A stretch of DNA of 64,000 bases from Pseudoalteromonas phenolica (GTDB lineage: Bacteria > Pseudomonadota > Gammaproteobacteria > Enterobacterales > Alteromonadaceae): NCBI RefSeq assembly GCF_001444405.1, contig NZ_CP013187.1, positions 620,001 through 684,000 on the forward strand, given 5' to 3'. The notes beneath the pieces are model-generated. The model worked only from the letters and a program-made list of their open reading frames with translations. It was not told the DNA's origin and ran no database searches. Both the position numbers and the translations under genes were made by a program. Of the stretch, positions 7,580 through 15,770 are shown in pieces; position 1 is the stretch's first letter, and each line of letters begins with the position of its first letter.

Positions 7580-8887
7580 ATGTATCGAGTAATTAATAAA
7601 CAGGCGTTAGTTAAGCGCCTGTTTTTGTATTTTATACCACTGGCTTTAGTGGGCGTCTTAATCGGCGCACCTTTTATCTTGCTATTCTTGGGCGCGATCG
7701 CGCTATTACTGTGGCATTATCATCAGCTCTATCGACTCAGTGATTGGCTCCTCAATCAACGTAGTTTTAATCCCCCTGAAGGTGAGGGCGCATGGGAGCA
7801 GATCTTTGAAGGGATCTATCATCTACAGCATCGCAACCGAAAAAAACGTAACGAATTGGCTGAGTTGATCCGTCGTTTTCGTGAAGGTGCTGAAGCGGTA
7901 CCTGACGCAGTCGTCGTATTGCAAACTGATTTAAGCATTATTTGGTGTAATCAGCTTGCGCTGAAAGTATTAGGACTGCAATGGCCAACCGATCATGGTC
8001 AGCGCTTAGATAACTTAGTGCGTGATCCAAAATTTGCAAAATACATGAACAAACAAAAGTTCGATGAGCCATTAGAACTTGAGGTATCGCATAATCAAGA
8101 GCAAACTCTTGAATTTAGGGTAATGCCTTATGCGGGCCAGCTTATGATGGTGGTTCGCGACATCTCTCGGCTGAAACAGTTAGAGCAGATGCGTAAAGAT
8201 TTTGTCGCCAATGTATCTCATGAACTTCGTACACCGCTAACGGTAGTGACTGGCTACCTAGAAATGATGGACGAAGAGAATCTGCCACCACCATCAATGT
8301 GGGCAAAAGCACATCAAACCATGATTGAGCAATGTCATCGTATGGACAGTTTGGTCAATCAATTACTGTCACTTTCTCGAATAGAGGGGGCACGTAAATA
8401 CGATAATGACAAACCGGTTAGAGTGCCTGATATGCTGGCACTGATTGCGACCGAAGCGAATTCACTCAATAAAGAAAAAGGGCACGAGATCAGTTTTGAT
8501 GTTGATCCTGAGCTTGATATTGTCGGTGCACCGGATGAGTTACGTAGCGCCTTTTCGAATTTGGTGTTCAATGCGGTGCATTACACTAAGCCAAACGGCA
8601 ATATTCATGTGCAATGGCAAATAAAAGATGACCAAGCGCATTTCTCTGTGACTGATAATGGTGATGGCATAGCCCCTGAGCATATTAATAGATTGACTGA
8701 GCGCTTTTATCGAGTTGATAAGGCAAGAAGTCGCAAAACAGGTGGTTCAGGCTTAGGTTTAGCCATCACTAAACATGTATTAACGCGTCATGATTCACAT
8801 TTAAATATCAGCAGTGAAGTAGGTAAAGGTTCTTGTTTTTCTTTTGCTTTTCCAAAAACACGTATTGCTGATTATGACAATAAATAA
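7580..8887 (+). CDS. phoR: Phosphate regulon sensor histidine kinase PhoR
   Basis: The 435-residue protein has two close N-terminal membrane segments (about 13-50) with almost no periplasmic loop, as in PhoR. A charged linker and a PAS domain (about 100-195) follow, then HisKA with the phosphoacceptor His in NVSHELRTPLT (about residue 214). A HATPase_c domain has the N box (FNAVHYT), the G1 box (DNGDGI) and the G2 box (GGSGLGLAI). It autophosphorylates and exchanges phosphate with PhoB, normally sensing phosphate through the Pst transporter and PhoU. No pstCAB or phoU genes are in this window. Confidence 0.95.
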   Translation: MYRVINKQALVKRLFLYFIPLALVGVLIGAPFILLFLGAIALLLWHYHQLYRLSDWLLNQRSFNPPEGEGAWEQIFEGIYHLQHRNRKKRNELAELIRRFREGAEAVPDAVVVLQTDLSIIWCNQLALKVLGLQWPTDHGQRLDNLVRDPKFAKYMNKQKFDEPLELEVSHNQEQTLEFRVMPYAGQLMMVVRDISRLKQLEQMRKDFVANVSHELRTPLTVVTGYLEMMDEENLPPPSMWAKAHQTMIEQCHRMDSLVNQLLSLSRIEGARKYDNDKPVRVPDMLALIATEANSLNKEKGHEISFDVDPELDIVGAPDELRSAFSNLVFNAVHYTKPNGNIHVQWQIKDDQAHFSVTDNGDGIAPEHINRLTERFYRVDKARSRKTGGSGLGLAITKHVLTRHDSHLNISSEVGKGSCFSFAFPKTRIADYDNK

Positions 8888-8892
8888 AACAG

Positions 8893-8932
8893 TGGTCATA
8901 AAAGTGTCATTTTTAAGTAATTTAACTGTCAT
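8893..8932 (+). promoter_or_regulatory. Four-repeat Pho box array upstream of the PstS-like gene
   Basis: Seven-base repeats TGGTCAT (8893), GTGTCAT (8904), AAGTAAT (8915) and CTGTCAT (8926) are spaced exactly 11 bases apart, each separated by four A/T bases. This is the geometry of two adjacent PhoB dimer sites. The array ends 59 bases before the ATG of the phosphate-binding protein, so direct activation by PhoB is expected. Confidence 0.82.
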
Positions 8933-8991
8933 TTAATCGCTGCAAAATGAACCTCGTTAACTAATTGGGACGAACAACTGGAGAAACCCAA

Positions 8992-9960
8992 ATGAAATTT
9001 AAAAGTTTAGTAGCTGCAATGGGTGTAGCGGTAACAACTCTATTATCAACACCAGCATCAGCTTTAGATGAAAAGCTACCTATGTACAATAAAACAAGTG
9101 GCATCTCAGGTAACTTCTCATCTGTAGGTTCTGATACGCTTGCAAACATGATGACTTTTTGGGCTGAAGAATATAAGCGTATTTACCCTAACGTAAATAT
9201 CCAAATTCAAGCAGCGGGTTCTTCAACTGCGCCACCGGCATTAACTGAAGCAACTGCAAACTTCGGTCCTATGAGCCGTAAGATGAAATCAAAAGAAATC
9301 GAAGCGTTCGAAAAGCGCTACGGTTACAAGCCAACTGAAGTGCGTGTAGCAATCGATGCATTAGCAGTATTTGTACACAAAGATAACCCAATCAAAGGTC
9401 TTCGTATTGACCAAGTTGATGCAATCTTCTCTTCAACACGTAAGTGTGGTGCTGACGGTGAAATCAACCGTTGGGGTGATGTAGGTCTTAACGGTGACTG
9501 GTCTGGTAAAGACGTACAGCTTTATGGTCGTAACTCTGTATCAGGTACTTATGGTTACTTCAAAAAGAAAGCACTATGTAAAGGTGACTTCCGTAACAAC
9601 GTAAATGAGCAACCTGGTTCTGCATCAGTAGTACAGTCAATCTCTTCTTCAATCAATGCAATCGGTTATTCAGGCATTGGTTATAAGACTTCAGGTGTTC
9701 GTACTGTACCACTAGCGAAAAAAGGTGATAAGTTCGTAGATGCAACTTTAGATAACGTTTCTAAAGGTAAATACCCACTATCACGTTTCCTATATGTTTA
9801 CGTGAACAAGCACCCTAACAAACCGCTTTCACCAATCGAAGCTGAATTCTTAAAGATGGTACTTTCTCAAGAAGGTCAGCAAATCGTAGAGAAAGATGGT
9901 TATGTACCACTTCCTAGCAAGGTTGCTGCTGCTGAAATGAAGAAGTTAGGTCTTCTATAA
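8992..9960 (+). CDS. pstS: PstS-family phosphate ABC transporter substrate-binding protein
   Basis: The 322-residue protein begins with a signal peptide (MKFKSLVAAMG..., predicted cleavage after TPASA). It then shows the PstS-like fold signatures SSVGSDTLANMM near the N-terminus, the QAAGSSTAPPAL block, GRNSVSGTYGYF and GYSGIGYKT. These bind phosphate in the periplasm. The ATG at 8992 is preceded by GGAG at a good distance; the longer frame from a TTG at 8965 is rejected. The gene is directly downstream of phoBR behind a Pho box array. It has its own terminator, with no pstCAB following, so it may serve a transporter encoded elsewhere or act as an accessory binding protein. Confidence 0.88.
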   Translation: MKFKSLVAAMGVAVTTLLSTPASALDEKLPMYNKTSGISGNFSSVGSDTLANMMTFWAEEYKRIYPNVNIQIQAAGSSTAPPALTEATANFGPMSRKMKSKEIEAFEKRYGYKPTEVRVAIDALAVFVHKDNPIKGLRIDQVDAIFSSTRKCGADGEINRWGDVGLNGDWSGKDVQLYGRNSVSGTYGYFKKKALCKGDFRNNVNEQPGSASVVQSISSSINAIGYSGIGYKTSGVRTVPLAKKGDKFVDATLDNVSKGKYPLSRFLYVYVNKHPNKPLSPIEAEFLKMVLSQEGQQIVEKDGYVPLPSKVAAAEMKKLGLL

Positions 9961-9981
9961 TCGAATAGATAAAAAAATAAA

Positions 9982-10008
9982 AAACCGCTGACGTTCAGCG
10001 GTTTTTTT
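9982..10008 (+). terminator. Rho-independent terminator after the PstS-like gene
   Basis: ACCGCTGA-CGT-TCAGCGGT is a perfect eight-pair stem flanked by A's and followed by seven T's. It could also work on the minus strand, where a T run is also present. Confidence 0.93.
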
Positions 10009-10057
10009 GTGTCTGAATAATATCAAATAGCTTAAACCAGTATTGGTAGCAATCTTT

Positions 10058-10282
10058 TTAATTTAACGGCTTATTCAGCAAAGCTTCGGTTTCAGCCTTA
10101 CAACTGTTGTAGTCATCAATACATTCATTGCTACAGATCTGATGCCCTAGCGTGTTTTCGGTGTGACGTTGCGCACAGTTACTCTCACATTGATAGTTTT
10201 GTTGTGCACACTGATTCAGTTCACTACTGGTAGCTGTACAGCCCACTAACAAAACAGAGACGACAATAAGTAAAGCTTTCAT
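10058..10282 (-). CDS. Small Cys-rich predicted lipoprotein
   Basis: The 74-residue protein starts with a lipoprotein signal (MKALLIVVSVLLVGC), the lipobox Cys being residue 15. The mature part is short and has six further cysteines in a CxxxNxxCxxxC-like pattern and a second cluster (ICSNECIDDYNSC). They probably form disulfides in the periplasm. No family was recognised. It lies 14 bases downstream of panC on the same strand, but is unlikely to be functionally linked to pantothenate synthesis. The signal sequence supports this being a real gene. Confidence 0.7.
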   Translation of the reverse strand: MKALLIVVSVLLVGCTATSSELNQCAQQNYQCESNCAQRHTENTLGHQICSNECIDDYNSCKAETEALLNKPLN

Positions 10283-10296
10283 TTTTAATTATCCTT

Positions 10297-11145
10297 CTAC
10301 GCAGAAACTTGTAAGTTATCGATCAGTCTCACTTTGCCTAAGAAAGCGGCCGCAAGAATAACAAACTCTTTAGTTTCAAGTGTAGCAGGTTTTAAATTGT
10401 CTTTTTCAGCAACAGCAAAGTAATCAGGTTTCAAACCAGCTTGTTCAAGTGCTTGTTTCGCTTCTAGCTCAATCGCATCGAATGCTTTATTACCTTGTTC
10501 AAGCGATTGGCCCGCATTTAACAACGTTTGATACAACACTTTGGCTGTGTCTTTCTCTTGCTCAGATAAGTAACCATTACGGGAGCTCATCGCAAGTCCA
10601 GATACTTCTCGCTGTGTTGGTACACCAATGATTTCAATTGGCATAGACAGGTCTCGAACCATTGTGCGAATGACTTGTAATTGCTGAAAGTCTTTTTCGC
10701 CAAAGCAAGCAAAGTCTGGCTGTACCATGTTGAATAGTTTGGTAACGACGGTTGCTACGCCTTTGAAATGACCAGGGCGCGCACCACCGCAATAACCCAT
10801 AGAAATATCAGGTACGTCTACATAACTTTGCGCAGCTAGCCCATTTGGATACATAACATCAACGGTCGGGGTAAACACAAGCGCAGTACCAATTTCAGCA
10901 AGGCCTTGTTTGTCGGCGTCTAATGTTCTCGGGTAGCTGTCTAAATCTTCGTTGGCACCAAATTGCATTGGATTGACGAAAATACTCACAACGACTTTAT
11001 CCGCCAGTGTTTTCGCTTTTTCTACAAGTGAAAAGTGGCCTTGATGAAGATTGCCCATCGTTGGCACAAATGCAATGCTTAAGCCTTGCTGACGCCAAGC
11101 CTTAATTTGGCTGCGAAGCGATTTTATTTCACTGACTGACTGCAT
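10297..11145 (-). CDS. panC: Pantothenate synthetase
   Basis: The 282-residue protein is full length. It has the nucleotidyl-transferase HIGH-like motif in PTMGNLHQGHFSLV (about 28-41), the FVNPMQF block, CFGEKDFQQL (about 147-156) and the SSRNGYLS segment that replaces the KMSKS motif. It condenses pantoate with beta-alanine using ATP, forming pantothenate for coenzyme A synthesis. Its ATG overlaps the panB stop by one base (TAATG), so the two genes are translationally coupled. The panB-panC order follows folK and pcnB, as in E. coli. panD is not in the window. Confidence 0.96.
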   Translation of the reverse strand: MQSVSEIKSLRSQIKAWRQQGLSIAFVPTMGNLHQGHFSLVEKAKTLADKVVVSIFVNPMQFGANEDLDSYPRTLDADKQGLAEIGTALVFTPTVDVMYPNGLAAQSYVDVPDISMGYCGGARPGHFKGVATVVTKLFNMVQPDFACFGEKDFQQLQVIRTMVRDLSMPIEIIGVPTQREVSGLAMSSRNGYLSEQEKDTAKVLYQTLLNAGQSLEQGNKAFDAIELEAKQALEQAGLKPDYFAVAEKDNLKPATLETKEFVILAAAFLGKVRLIDNLQVSA

Positions 11146-11939
11146 TAGTTAAACTCGTGCTCGCTACTTGGGAAGGCACCCGATTTTACATCATCACAGT
11201 ATTTTTTAACTGCATCGTGCATGTTGCCTGTTTCGGCTAAGAAATTTTTCGAAAACTTAGGAATGTAACCCGCTGAAATCCCCACAAGGTCATGCATCAC
11301 TAAAATTTGGCCATCAGTGTCTTTGCCTGCGCCAATACCAATCACAGGAATATCTACAGACTCAGTGATACGCTTAGCCAGCGCCGAAGGAATACATTCA
11401 ATGACGAGTAGCTGTGCACCAGCGGCTTCTAGCGCTTGTGCGTCTGCAACCATCTTATCAGCTTGTTCAGACTCGCGACCCTGAATTTTAAAACCGCCGA
11501 ATACGTGAACAGACTGAGGCGTTAAACCTAAATGACCACACACAGGAATACCTTGCTGAGTCAATGCACGAATGCTGTCGTGTAACCACTCGCCACCTTC
11601 TAGTTTCACCATGTTTGCACCCGCTCGCATCAACTGAGCAGCATTATGACAAGACTGCTCTACGTTGGCATAGCTCATAAATGGCATATCAGCTATTACA
11701 AATAGCTCTTTTGAACCAGCGCGAACACACTTAGTGTGATAGGCAATGTCATCAGTGGTGACAGCAAGCGTATCGTCACCGCCTTGTAAAACCATACCCA
11801 GTGAATCACCAACCAAAACAACATCAACACCTTGGTTGTGAAAAAGCTGAGAGAAACTCGCATCATAAGCCGTTAATGCGGTAATTTTTTGTTTTTCTTG
11901 TTTCATTTTAGCCAGTGTAGAGACGGTCACTTTAGCCAT
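11145..11939 (-). CDS. panB: 3-methyl-2-oxobutanoate hydroxymethyltransferase
   Basis: The 264-residue protein is full length for PanB. Conserved blocks are LTAYDASFSQLF, VLVGDSLGMVLQG (metal ligand Asp), ADMPFMSY, MVKLEGGEW and GHLGLTPQSVHVFGG. It transfers a hydroxymethyl group from 5,10-methylene-tetrahydrofolate to ketoisovalerate, giving ketopantoate. It follows folK by 21 bases with a good AGAGG-type ribosome-binding site, and its end overlaps the panC start. Placing folate and pantothenate genes together is usual in gammaproteobacteria. Confidence 0.97.
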   Translation of the reverse strand: MAKVTVSTLAKMKQEKQKITALTAYDASFSQLFHNQGVDVVLVGDSLGMVLQGGDDTLAVTTDDIAYHTKCVRAGSKELFVIADMPFMSYANVEQSCHNAAQLMRAGANMVKLEGGEWLHDSIRALTQQGIPVCGHLGLTPQSVHVFGGFKIQGRESEQADKMVADAQALEAAGAQLLVIECIPSALAKRITESVDIPVIGIGAGKDTDGQILVMHDLVGISAGYIPKFSKNFLAETGNMHDAVKKYCDDVKSGAFPSSEHEFN

Positions 11940-11960
11940 GTTGTTCCTCTTGGGGTTAAT

Positions 11961-12449
11961 TTAATTCAACTCTAACGGCGTTAAACCATTGAGCGGCACT
12001 TGCTGAGCAATATCAGCCAGTGTGTTGCCATTCGGCAGCTTAAGTTCAGGTGAGATTTCTAATAGTGGATATACCACAAACTCACGTTCACATAGACCAT
12101 AATGCGGCACGGTTAAGCGCTTGGTGTTTATGGTTTGCTCGCCAAACAGCAAAATATCTAAATCTAGGGTTCTTGGGCCCCAGCGTTCATCTTTACGCTG
12201 GCGACCTTGTTCAAGTTCAATACGTTGTAATTCATCAAGCAGAGCTTCAGGTGCAAGCCTGGTGTTGAGTAATGCAACGGCATTAACATAATCAGGTTGA
12301 TCTTGCGGCCCCATAGGCTTAGATGAATAAAACGCTGAGACTTTTTTAAGCTCACAGTCAACAAGTGTACTAAGGGCTTTAACCGCATTATGTAGCTGTT
12401 CAACAGGTGCTTCAAGGTTGGCGCCTAAGCCAATATAAACTGGGATCAT
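11961..12449 (-). CDS. folK: 2-amino-4-hydroxy-6-hydroxymethyldihydropteridine pyrophosphokinase
   Basis: The 162-residue protein has the HPPK signatures YIGLGANLEAPVEQL at the N-terminus and RWGPRTLDLDILLFG (about 91-105), which carries the metal-binding DLD aspartates. It transfers pyrophosphate from ATP to hydroxymethyl-dihydropterin in folate synthesis. Its start overlaps the end of pcnB by four bases, indicating coupling in the operon pcnB-folK-panB-panC. Confidence 0.95.
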   Translation of the reverse strand: MIPVYIGLGANLEAPVEQLHNAVKALSTLVDCELKKVSAFYSSKPMGPQDQPDYVNAVALLNTRLAPEALLDELQRIELEQGRQRKDERWGPRTLDLDILLFGEQTINTKRLTVPHYGLCEREFVVYPLLEISPELKLPNGNTLADIAQQVPLNGLTPLELN

Positions 12450-13834
12450 GCATCACCTGTTTTTTTCTTTGGCTTTCTGCGGTAACGGCGACGCGGCTTT
12501 TTGCCATCAGACTGGCCTAAGTTTTTGACAAGCTCTTTTTGACCGGTGACATCTGATTTTAAGTATTCAGTCCACCAATCAGCTAACGCTTGCTGAGCGT
12601 CTTCGCCACTTTCTACACGCAGCAGTAAGAAGTCATAAGCAGCTTTAAAGCGAGGCTGAAGGCTTAAGCGATAAGCGCGTTGGCCTGAACGTTTGTCTAA
12701 ACGCATTTGGATATGCCAGATATCACGTGCACCTAACGTAAAGCGTTTTGGCACTGACACATGTTGAGCGTTTTGGCTTAATACTTGATTCATAGCTTGA
12801 TTGAAGGCGTCAAATTCTGACATGCCTTGCTGTTCAACAATCTGTTGAGTACGTTGTTGTAGCGGGAACCAAAGCAGCGCAGCATAGACAAACGCCGGCG
12901 TGACTTTTTTATCCTGATTAATACGCGTATCGGTATTGGCAAACATTTGCTCAATAAAGCGCGCTTCAAAACCGGTTTCACTCTGCTCTAAGATGTCATC
13001 TAGTGCAGGGAATAACTGTTTAAATAAGCCAAACTCGCGAAGCTGAAGGTAGTTTTCAACCGCTTTACCATTTAAAAATAGTTTTAGTGTTTCTTCGAAT
13101 AAGCGGGCAGGTGGAATGTTACCCAGTAAATCAGCAAGCTCATAAATAGGCTTTTTCGTGCCTGGCGCAATTTCCATATCGAGCTTGGTGGCAAAGCGTA
13201 CTGCGCGTAACATACGCACCGGGTCTTCACGGTAACGAGTTTCTGGGTCGCCAATCAGTTCAATTTTACGCGCGTTGATGGCTTCGACACCACGTGCAAA
13301 ATCATGGATGCTAAAGTCATTAATCGAGTAGTACAGGGCGTTTATAGAGAAGTCGCGACGCTGAGCGTCTTCTTCAATGGTACCATATACATTGTCACGG
13401 AGCAGTTGACCATGTTCACTTGATTGGCTGGTCGCATTTTTGCGTTCATCGGCCTCATGGTGACCGCGCATGGTGGCGACTTCAATAATCTCTCGACCAA
13501 AAACGATGTGCGCTAAGCGAAACCTGCGGCCGATTAGGCGACAATTTCTAAATAATTTTTTGACTTCTTCTGGTGTAGCATTGGTGACAACGTCGAAATC
13601 TTTTGGCTGGATCCCCATCAAAATATCACGAATACAACCACCAACGAGGTAAGCGTCATAGCCACCATCTTTCAAGCGATACAAAACTTTGATGGCATTC
13701 GGGCTAAATTGCTTGCGCGAGATACCATGCTCGGCACGAGTGATTAAAGCGGGTGTGGCCGAGGTTGTATGGTGTGCATCTGCTGAGTCTGGCTTGACCC
13801 ACTTTTTGCACATATTAATTAGCTTGGAAATAAT
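12446..13834 (-). CDS. pcnB: Poly(A) polymerase I, probable AUU start codon
   Basis: With an AUU start at 13834-13832 the protein is 462 residues, against 465 in E. coli. It has the class II nucleotidyltransferase head (YLVGGCIRDILMG, then KDFDVVTNATPEEV), the RRF/REDPVRMLRAVRFA core and a basic C-terminal tail (PRRRYRRKPKKK). It adds poly(A) tails to RNA and marks it for decay. The first ATG (13813) has no ribosome-binding site nearby. AGGAGA at 13846-13841 stands seven bases before ATT. Read from there, the start aligns without gaps to E. coli PcnB, conserving N7, C9 and K11. E. coli pcnB is known to use AUU. It starts the folK-panB-panC operon. Confidence 0.9.
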   Translation of the reverse strand: MISKLINMCKKWVKPDSADAHHTTSATPALITRAEHGISRKQFSPNAIKVLYRLKDGGYDAYLVGGCIRDILMGIQPKDFDVVTNATPEEVKKLFRNCRLIGRRFRLAHIVFGREIIEVATMRGHHEADERKNATSQSSEHGQLLRDNVYGTIEEDAQRRDFSINALYYSINDFSIHDFARGVEAINARKIELIGDPETRYREDPVRMLRAVRFATKLDMEIAPGTKKPIYELADLLGNIPPARLFEETLKLFLNGKAVENYLQLREFGLFKQLFPALDDILEQSETGFEARFIEQMFANTDTRINQDKKVTPAFVYAALLWFPLQQRTQQIVEQQGMSEFDAFNQAMNQVLSQNAQHVSVPKRFTLGARDIWHIQMRLDKRSGQRAYRLSLQPRFKAAYDFLLLRVESGEDAQQALADWWTEYLKSDVTGQKELVKNLGQSDGKKPRRRYRRKPKKKTGDA

Positions 13835-13933
13835 GACCCGTCTCCTAAAACGCTCTGTTGGTAACCTATTTTATAACCTGAACTCTGGATAATAAATCTA
13901 TCTCCAGCGGTTACTTTTAACGCTAACTACGTT

Positions 13934-14032
13934 GAATTTACTTGCAATAGGCCAGCTATTGACGCGTAAATTCGCCTTGCCTACATGGATGTAGGTACCT
14001 TAGCGATAGCAGGACGCGTGAGCGGTGCTATC
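13934..14032. repeat. Cluster of palindromes between pcnB and gluQ
   Basis: The 418-base gap between gluQ and pcnB holds three hairpins in a row. GAATTTAC pairs with GTAAATTC around an inner CAATAG/CTATTG stem (13934-13973). CCTACATGGATGTAGG (13980-13995) is palindromic. GATAGCA/TGCTATC encloses CGC/GCG (14005-14032). The core CTACATGGATGTA recurs near 62700 and, with one change, near 62612, so this looks like a dispersed palindromic repeat. No gene was found in 13835-14252. Confidence 0.55.
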
Positions 14033-14252
14033 CCTAAAAGTTTCCGGCTGCAGACTTGAAAAAACGTTTACTAATTCAATATCAATAAATTAGTAAATCT
14101 CTTAACTACAGCTCAGCTTATATAGGTAAAATCAAAGTGGCTAATAATATACTAGCGTCACTAAAAAATTAAGCTAGGAGTAGAAATAAACTGATCTAAA
14201 AGTGGCTTTAGTGTGTCGTTATCTGGTGTGAATGAGCTTGAATTGCGACCTG

Positions 14253-15146
14253 TTATAGTTTGATGCTTTTTTCGAGCACTTGTGGAATGGCGGCAAGAGA
14301 AAACTGTGTGCTTGCCCAAGTCAAAATTTCTTCAACATTACTGAGTTTCATATCATCAGTGACGCTAAGCCCTAAAAAGCTTAGCGCTTGCAATAATTCA
14401 GGGATCGGATCATCGATATTGATGGCAGGGGCATGGTTTTGTTTCGAGAGCTTAAAGCCTGGCTCTGTAACAGCCAAAGGCACATGGGCATACTCAGGTA
14501 CTGTGTAACCGAGCTGTTTAAACAAGCTAATTTGTCTTGCTGTGGGCTCTAATAAATCAGCACCACGTACAACGCGACTTATCTTTTGCTCGATATCATC
14601 AACCACGACCACTAACTGATAAGCAAATAAGCCATCGCGACGTTTGACAATATAGTCTTCGTCGGCCAAATCTTGAGGCACATTTACTTGACCTTGCAGT
14701 AAATCAGTAAATTGATAAATTGGGTGCGTTTGTGTTAGCCGAATAGCGTGCTCGCTAAAATCCAGTGCTAGCGATTTACAATGGCCTTGATATAGTCCAC
14801 CCGCTTGTTTAATCATTTTACGTGTGCAGTTACAGGCGTAAAGATCGGGTTTAAGCTGCGTTAAGGTGTGTTGGTACAGCGCGTGACGCTGACTTTGGTA
14901 TTCAACCTGTTCATCCCAATGCAAACCAAACTTTTCCAGTGCAGTTAAGATCGCGTTATCAGCACCTTGCACGACACGAGGTGTATCAATGTCTTCCATA
15001 CGCACTAGCCAAGCGCCTTGGTGTACTTTAGCGTCTAGGTAACTTGCGAGAGCGGCGACGAGTGAGCCGAAGTGTAGGGGACCAGAAGGCGAAGGGGCAA
15101 ATCGGCCTCGATAGCCCCTTGAATCGGACAATGCTTCTTTATGCAT
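14253..15146 (-). CDS. gluQ: Glutamyl-Q tRNA(Asp) synthetase
   Basis: The 297-residue protein resembles the catalytic half of glutamyl-tRNA synthetase and lacks the anticodon-binding domain. It has the HIGH-type motif in RFAPSPSGPLHFGSLVAA (about 15-32), a Cys cluster (YACNCTRKM then GHC) for zinc, and a KLSKQ motif in place of KMSKS (about 233-237). It glutamylates queuosine at the wobble position of tRNA-Asp. It follows dksA by eight bases, the conserved dksA-gluQ arrangement in which read-through from dksA drives expression. The 418-base gap downstream separates it from pcnB. Confidence 0.95.
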   Translation of the reverse strand: MHKEALSDSRGYRGRFAPSPSGPLHFGSLVAALASYLDAKVHQGAWLVRMEDIDTPRVVQGADNAILTALEKFGLHWDEQVEYQSQRHALYQHTLTQLKPDLYACNCTRKMIKQAGGLYQGHCKSLALDFSEHAIRLTQTHPIYQFTDLLQGQVNVPQDLADEDYIVKRRDGLFAYQLVVVVDDIEQKISRVVRGADLLEPTARQISLFKQLGYTVPEYAHVPLAVTEPGFKLSKQNHAPAINIDDPIPELLQALSFLGLSVTDDMKLSNVEEILTWASTQFSLAAIPQVLEKSIKL

Positions 15147-15154
15147 GTGCCGTA

Positions 15155-15598
15155 TTAAGCGCGGCCGATCTGTTTTTCTTTGATCTCAGCCAGCGTTTTA
15201 CAGTCTACGCATAGGTCGGCAGTTGGGCGAGCTTCAAGACGGCGAATACCAATCTCAATGCCGCACGATTCACAGTAACCGAAGTCATCTTCTTCGATTA
15301 AAGTCAGTGTTTTTTCAATTTTTTTGATTAGTTTTCTTTCTCTGTCACGGGTGCGTAACTCTAAAGAAAACTCTTCTTCTTGCGCTGCACGGTCAACCGG
15401 ATCAGGGAAGTTTGCTGCTTCATCCTGCATGTGGTTCATTGTTCTGTCTACTTCGTTGCGTAGGTCTGAACGCCATGCTTCTAAAATCTTTTTGAAATGC
15501 GCACGTTGTGCGTCATTCATGTATTCTTCGCCCGGTTGTTCTTGATATGGTTCTAAACCGGCTTGAGCCAATAACCCTAATTTTTTTTGGTCTGGCAT
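15155..15598 (-). CDS. dksA: RNA polymerase-binding transcription factor DksA
   Basis: The 147-residue protein is near E. coli DksA in length (151). A central coiled coil (about 35-110) carries the acidic tip region DPVDRAAQEEEF, and the C-terminal zinc finger CESCGIEIG...LCVDC (about 114-138) has four cysteines. DksA enters the RNA polymerase secondary channel and works with ppGpp to control rRNA, tRNA and amino acid genes. It has a good AGGAG ribosome-binding site (rc of 15601-15608) and is cotranscribed with gluQ. Confidence 0.97.
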   Translation of the reverse strand: MPDQKKLGLLAQAGLEPYQEQPGEEYMNDAQRAHFKKILEAWRSDLRNEVDRTMNHMQDEAANFPDPVDRAAQEEEFSLELRTRDRERKLIKKIEKTLTLIEEDDFGYCESCGIEIGIRRLEARPTADLCVDCKTLAEIKEKQIGRA

Positions 15599-15770
15599 AG
15601 CATTCTCCTAAATCCTTAACATAACGACGGCTAGCGCCGGCGGCTATAAATAGCAAAATATGCTCCCCTAAGCAAACACTTTTTTGCTGTCGGTTGGCTA
15701 AAATACAGCAGGTGCCAAATTAAGAGAACAACTTAATATTGGCTGCTATATAAGGGCAACATTGATTAAT

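Noticed and set aside
8965..8991. N-terminal extension of the PstS-like protein from a TTG
   Set aside because: The ATG at 8992 has a GGAG site and begins a normal signal peptide. The extension would spoil it.
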